7,741 nt of DNA from DATLHO01 sp035539855 (GTDB lineage Bacteria > Bacteroidota > Ignavibacteria > OLB7), in the NCBI GenBank assembly GCA_035539855.1, contig DATLHO010000142.1:1-7741 (forward strand), read 5' to 3'. Position numbers and translations under genes: made by a program. How positions within the stretch are numbered: the stretch's first letter is position 1; every line of letters starts with the position of its first letter. Below are positions 5,480 to 7,741 of this stretch, one piece after another. Under the pieces are notes generated by a model. The model had not been told where the DNA came from. It ran no database searches and saw only the letters and a list, made by a program, of their open reading frames with translations.

Positions 5480-5890
5480 ATGATCTCAGACTTCTGCGCT
5501 GACGAGCTGATGTGGCGTCCGATCGAGCTGCGCAGCGCCGCCGACGTCGCGGCGCTCGAAGCCCTGCTCGACGACGGCTGGCGAATCGAGCCGATCGGTC
5601 TGGAGGGATTGCCCTACCTCGCGTTCTGCGGCCGCGAGGGAGCGACGACGTATCGCAAACGCGTGCCCCGCGCGAAGGGTCGCGCCGGTGCGGAGCGACT
5701 GCTTCTCATCCTTCAGCGCGCCGCTCCCGAGGCCCGCACGCAGCGTGCAGTCTTCGTCGAGCGCGGTCTCGGCGGCTACATCGACCTGACCGGTCAGCGA
5801 CCACTGAGAAGCAGGTCCGGTGTCGCCGTCTTTCCGATCGGCGCCGACGCGACGCTGACGATCTACGAGCTGCGGCCGTCGTCCGATTGA
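5480..5890 (+). CDS. Uncharacterised 136-residue protein
   Basis: I do not recognise a family. The frame starts 34 bp after the lipoprotein stop, with GGAG at a suitable distance. The sequence looks like a small globular cytosolic protein without a signal peptide or membrane segment. A helix (SAADVAALEALLDDGW, about residues 19-34) is followed by short strands around IEPIGLEGLPYLAF and a basic stretch (YRKRVPRAKGRAGAER, about 58-73). A second helix LLLILQRAAP and a C-terminal beta region ending VAVFPIGADATLTIYELRP close the protein. The helix-then-GW arrangement loosely recalls small DUF4177-like proteins, but the match is too weak to assign. Codon use resembles the flanking genes, and the near-coincident minus-strand frame (5486-5917) is judged its shadow. 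It may be the third gene of a transcription unit beginning at 4224. Confidence 0.65.
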   Translation: MISDFCADELMWRPIELRSAADVAALEALLDDGWRIEPIGLEGLPYLAFCGREGATTYRKRVPRAKGRAGAERLLLILQRAAPEARTQRAVFVERGLGGYIDLTGQRPLRSRSGVAVFPIGADATLTIYELRPSSD

Positions 5891-5902
5891 TCCGGCGCGG
5901 CA

Positions 5903-5944
5903 CGGCGGTGTCCGCACGTCTACATGGTCACAGTCGCACCGCCG
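5903..5944 (+). terminator. Possible stem-loop after the 136-residue protein gene
   Basis: CGGCGGTG at 5903-5910 can pair with CACCGCCG at 5937-5944, leaving a 26-nt loop. It starts 12 bp after the stop at 5890. There is no T-run after it, and the loop is long, so this is at best a weak termination or mRNA-end structure in the 154-bp gap before the propeller gene. Nothing else was recognised in that gap. Confidence 0.25.
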
Positions 5945-6044
5945 CGCTAACAGCCTCGCTCATCGCCGTGTTCGTCCGGTGCGCGATCGTGCCGAACTCG
6001 CGACATGCGAGAGCGATCGCCGCATTCCTCCTCGCGGTGATGTC

Positions 6045-7741
6045 ATGTGCTCACTCCGCACCCCGACCATCCTCCTCGGATTCCTCCTCTGCTGCGGTGC
6101 GCTTCGCGCGCAATACACGCAGCTCGTTCCCACCAACGGTCCGAACGGCGCGCGCGTCGCTGCGCTGGTCACCGATCTCGAGGGAGCGCTGTATGCCGGC
6201 ACTTACGAGGGCCTCTATCGCTCGACCGACAACGGCGAGCGATGGACGCGCCTGCGCACCGCCGTCGATCCCGTGAACGTCAACGCCCTCGCCGTCGATT
6301 CGACCAACGCGATCATCGCGGCATGTGAGAACTGGGGCGTGCAGATCTCGACCGATCGCGGAACGTCCTGGCGCCGGCTCGGTGACTGGCAGTACGGCGC
6401 ACGTCGTGTCGCCGTCGACGCCGACAACCGGATCATGCTCGGTGGCTACACCGACCGCGGCGCGATCATGCGGCTCTCGGACGACAGCACCTCCTGGGAG
6501 ATCGAGCTCGAGCTCTCCGGTGCGCACATCCAGGACCTCAGCTTCGCCCCCGACGGAACGGCGCTCGTGGCATCGTGGCGCGGCTGTGTGTACTCACGGC
6601 GTCGCGGAGGCATGTGGACGTATTCGGCGCTCGGCCTCGAGTGTCGCGAAGCCCTCGCGGTGCGAATGCTCCCCGGTGGCGCCGTGCTCTGCGGCACCGA
6701 GTGCGGGCTGTTTCGCGCCGACTCGCTGGGCGGTGCGTTTCGCCGCGTCGAGGGCGTGCTCTCCGATCGCATCATCTACTCGATCGACGTCGATCGCGAC
6801 ACCGTGATCGTCGGCACGACCGGCTTCAACCTGTTCCGTTCGACCGACCGCGGCCGGACGTGGCGTGAGCTCTACGAGGGACTCGAGACGCCGACGATCT
6901 GGACGCTCATGAAGTCGGGCGGACGAGTCTACTGCGGGACCGAGCAGGGCGTTCACGTCTCGCGCGACAACGGAACGCACTGGCGTGCGATCAACGACGG
7001 CCTGGGGATGCTCGACGTTCGCCGGCTCGCCGTCAACAGCCGCGGCCATCTCTTCGCCGCGACACCGAACGGCGTCCATCGCACGACCGATCGCGGGGCC
7101 ACCTGGCGCCACATCAATTATCGCCTCGACGATCATGCCGTGCAGGAGGTGTTCGTCGATCGGCGCGACCGCGTCTGGGCGGGCACGCGCAACGGCGCGC
7201 TGTATCGCTCGGTCGACAACGGCGAGTCGTGGGAGCGACTGCCGTACGCCCACTCGACGCGCTGGATCGAAGCCATCCGCACCGTCGGTGACGGTCGCGT
7301 CTTCCTCGGCACGTCGAGCTCCGAAGGCTCGATCCTGCGCTCGACCGACGACGGCGTGACGTGGGACAGCCTCTTCACCATGCACGTCACCAGCATGGCG
7401 TTGACCAGTGGCGGCGACTACCTCGTCGGTCGCTACGACGATCACGGCGTCGGCGTGCTGTTCACGAAGGCGGGCGCGTGGGGGGACCGGGGTCTGAAGG
7501 AACAGAAGATCTACAACGTGATGGTGCACGGCCGCCGCCACTACCTGACGTGCGACGCCTACTGGAGCGGACTGAAGCATTCCGACGATGCGTCGCACTG
7601 GACGGGTGTGCCGATCGAACCGACCAGCCTCTGGGGACTCGCCCACGATTCGTCGGGTCACGTCCTCGTCGGCGGCGTCGCGGTGGTGCACGTCGTCGAT
7701 GACGACGATAGCGTCACGTCGATCAGGCGCGGCATCGAGGG
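6045..7741 (+). CDS. Exported Asp-box (BNR-like) beta-propeller protein (3'-truncated)
   Basis: The frame is open from ATG 6045 to the window end (565 codons, no stop). A signal peptide is clear: MCSLRTPT, core ILLGFLLCCGAL, then a probable signal-peptidase I site ALRA|QYT. A GGTGA lies about 5 bp upstream; GTG 5979 is in frame but would bury the signal. The mature part is a chain of about 40-44-residue repeats. Each has a strand ending in L/V-x-A/G-G-T followed by an Asp-box S/T-x-D-x-G-x-S/T-W. Good boxes start at residues 60, 102, 266, 306, 347, 389 and 433; degenerate ones are near 145 (SDDSTSW), about 189 and 227, and later near 475 and 519. This fits a sortilin/Ycf48/sialidase-like propeller, more often a binding or sensory scaffold than an enzyme; no catalytic residues of sialidases are evident. 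In this type of genome such proteins often end with a T9SS tail, but the C-terminus is outside the window. Confidence 0.85.
   Translation, partial: MCSLRTPTILLGFLLCCGALRAQYTQLVPTNGPNGARVAALVTDLEGALYAGTYEGLYRSTDNGERWTRLRTAVDPVNVNALAVDSTNAIIAACENWGVQISTDRGTSWRRLGDWQYGARRVAVDADNRIMLGGYTDRGAIMRLSDDSTSWEIELELSGAHIQDLSFAPDGTALVASWRGCVYSRRRGGMWTYSALGLECREALAVRMLPGGAVLCGTECGLFRADSLGGAFRRVEGVLSDRIIYSIDVDRDTVIVGTTGFNLFRSTDRGRTWRELYEGLETPTIWTLMKSGGRVYCGTEQGVHVSRDNGTHWRAINDGLGMLDVRRLAVNSRGHLFAATPNGVHRTTDRGATWRHINYRLDDHAVQEVFVDRRDRVWAGTRNGALYRSVDNGESWERLPYAHSTRWIEAIRTVGDGRVFLGTSSSEGSILRSTDDGVTWDSLFTMHVTSMALTSGGDYLVGRYDDHGVGVLFTKAGAWGDRGLKEQKIYNVMVHGRRHYLTCDAYWSGLKHSDDASHWTGVPIEPTSLWGLAHDSSGHVLVGGVAVVHVVDDDDSVTSIRRGIE

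Noticed and set aside
5979..6044. Upstream GTG start for the propeller protein
   Set aside because: The extension is polar and would bury the signal peptide that begins at ATG 6045.
6594..7691. 365-residue minus-strand frame
   Set aside because: It lies opposite the Asp-box repeat protein, which has a signal peptide and regular motifs. Long antisense frames are common in GC-rich genes, and its composition (Arg, Val, Ala, Asp, His) shows no domain.

Overview
The window is GC-rich chromosomal DNA (roughly two thirds G+C by eye) from a bacterium that uses the type IX secretion system. The first gene ends in a type A T9SS sorting domain, two genes encode lipoproteins, one of them with tandem lipocalin-like domains, and the last gene is an exported Asp-box propeller. 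T9SS is largely confined to the Bacteroidota/Chlorobiota/Ignavibacteria-Kapabacteria group and a few relatives, so a high-GC member of that assemblage is the likely source. This placement is inference from protein families, not from a marker gene.

Layout. (1) 1-519 +: the 3' end of a secreted repeat protein with a T9SS tail. (2) 542-1495 +: an APH/choline-kinase-like phosphotransferase 22 bp downstream. (3) 1641-2708 +: a lipoprotein with three tandem lipocalin-like domains, preceded by a short leader with two small hairpins. (4) 2709-3232: a 524-bp gene-free gap between two convergent genes. It holds a seven-copy 23-bp tandem array, a 133-bp nested palindrome with 48-bp arms, and a six-copy 18-bp tandem array. 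(5) 3233-4150 -: a DUF5996 protein, the only minus-strand gene. (6) 4224-5890 +: a close-packed group of an uncharacterised protein, a small lipoprotein and another uncharacterised protein. (7) 6045-7741 +: a signal-peptide protein made of about a dozen Asp-box repeats, running off the end of the window.

No phage, IS element, CRISPR array, tRNA or rRNA was seen. Several genes look like cell-envelope or exported products (1-519, 1641-2708, 4810-5445, 6045-end). The genes do not form a recognisable pathway, and I see no defence or biosynthetic cluster. The least ordinary part is the repeat-packed convergent gap at 2709-3232, where three different repeat architectures sit within about 460 bp. 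It looks like a dispersed palindromic element (REP/MITE-like) flanked by two minisatellites. Whether it is mobile, regulatory or structural cannot be decided from one copy.
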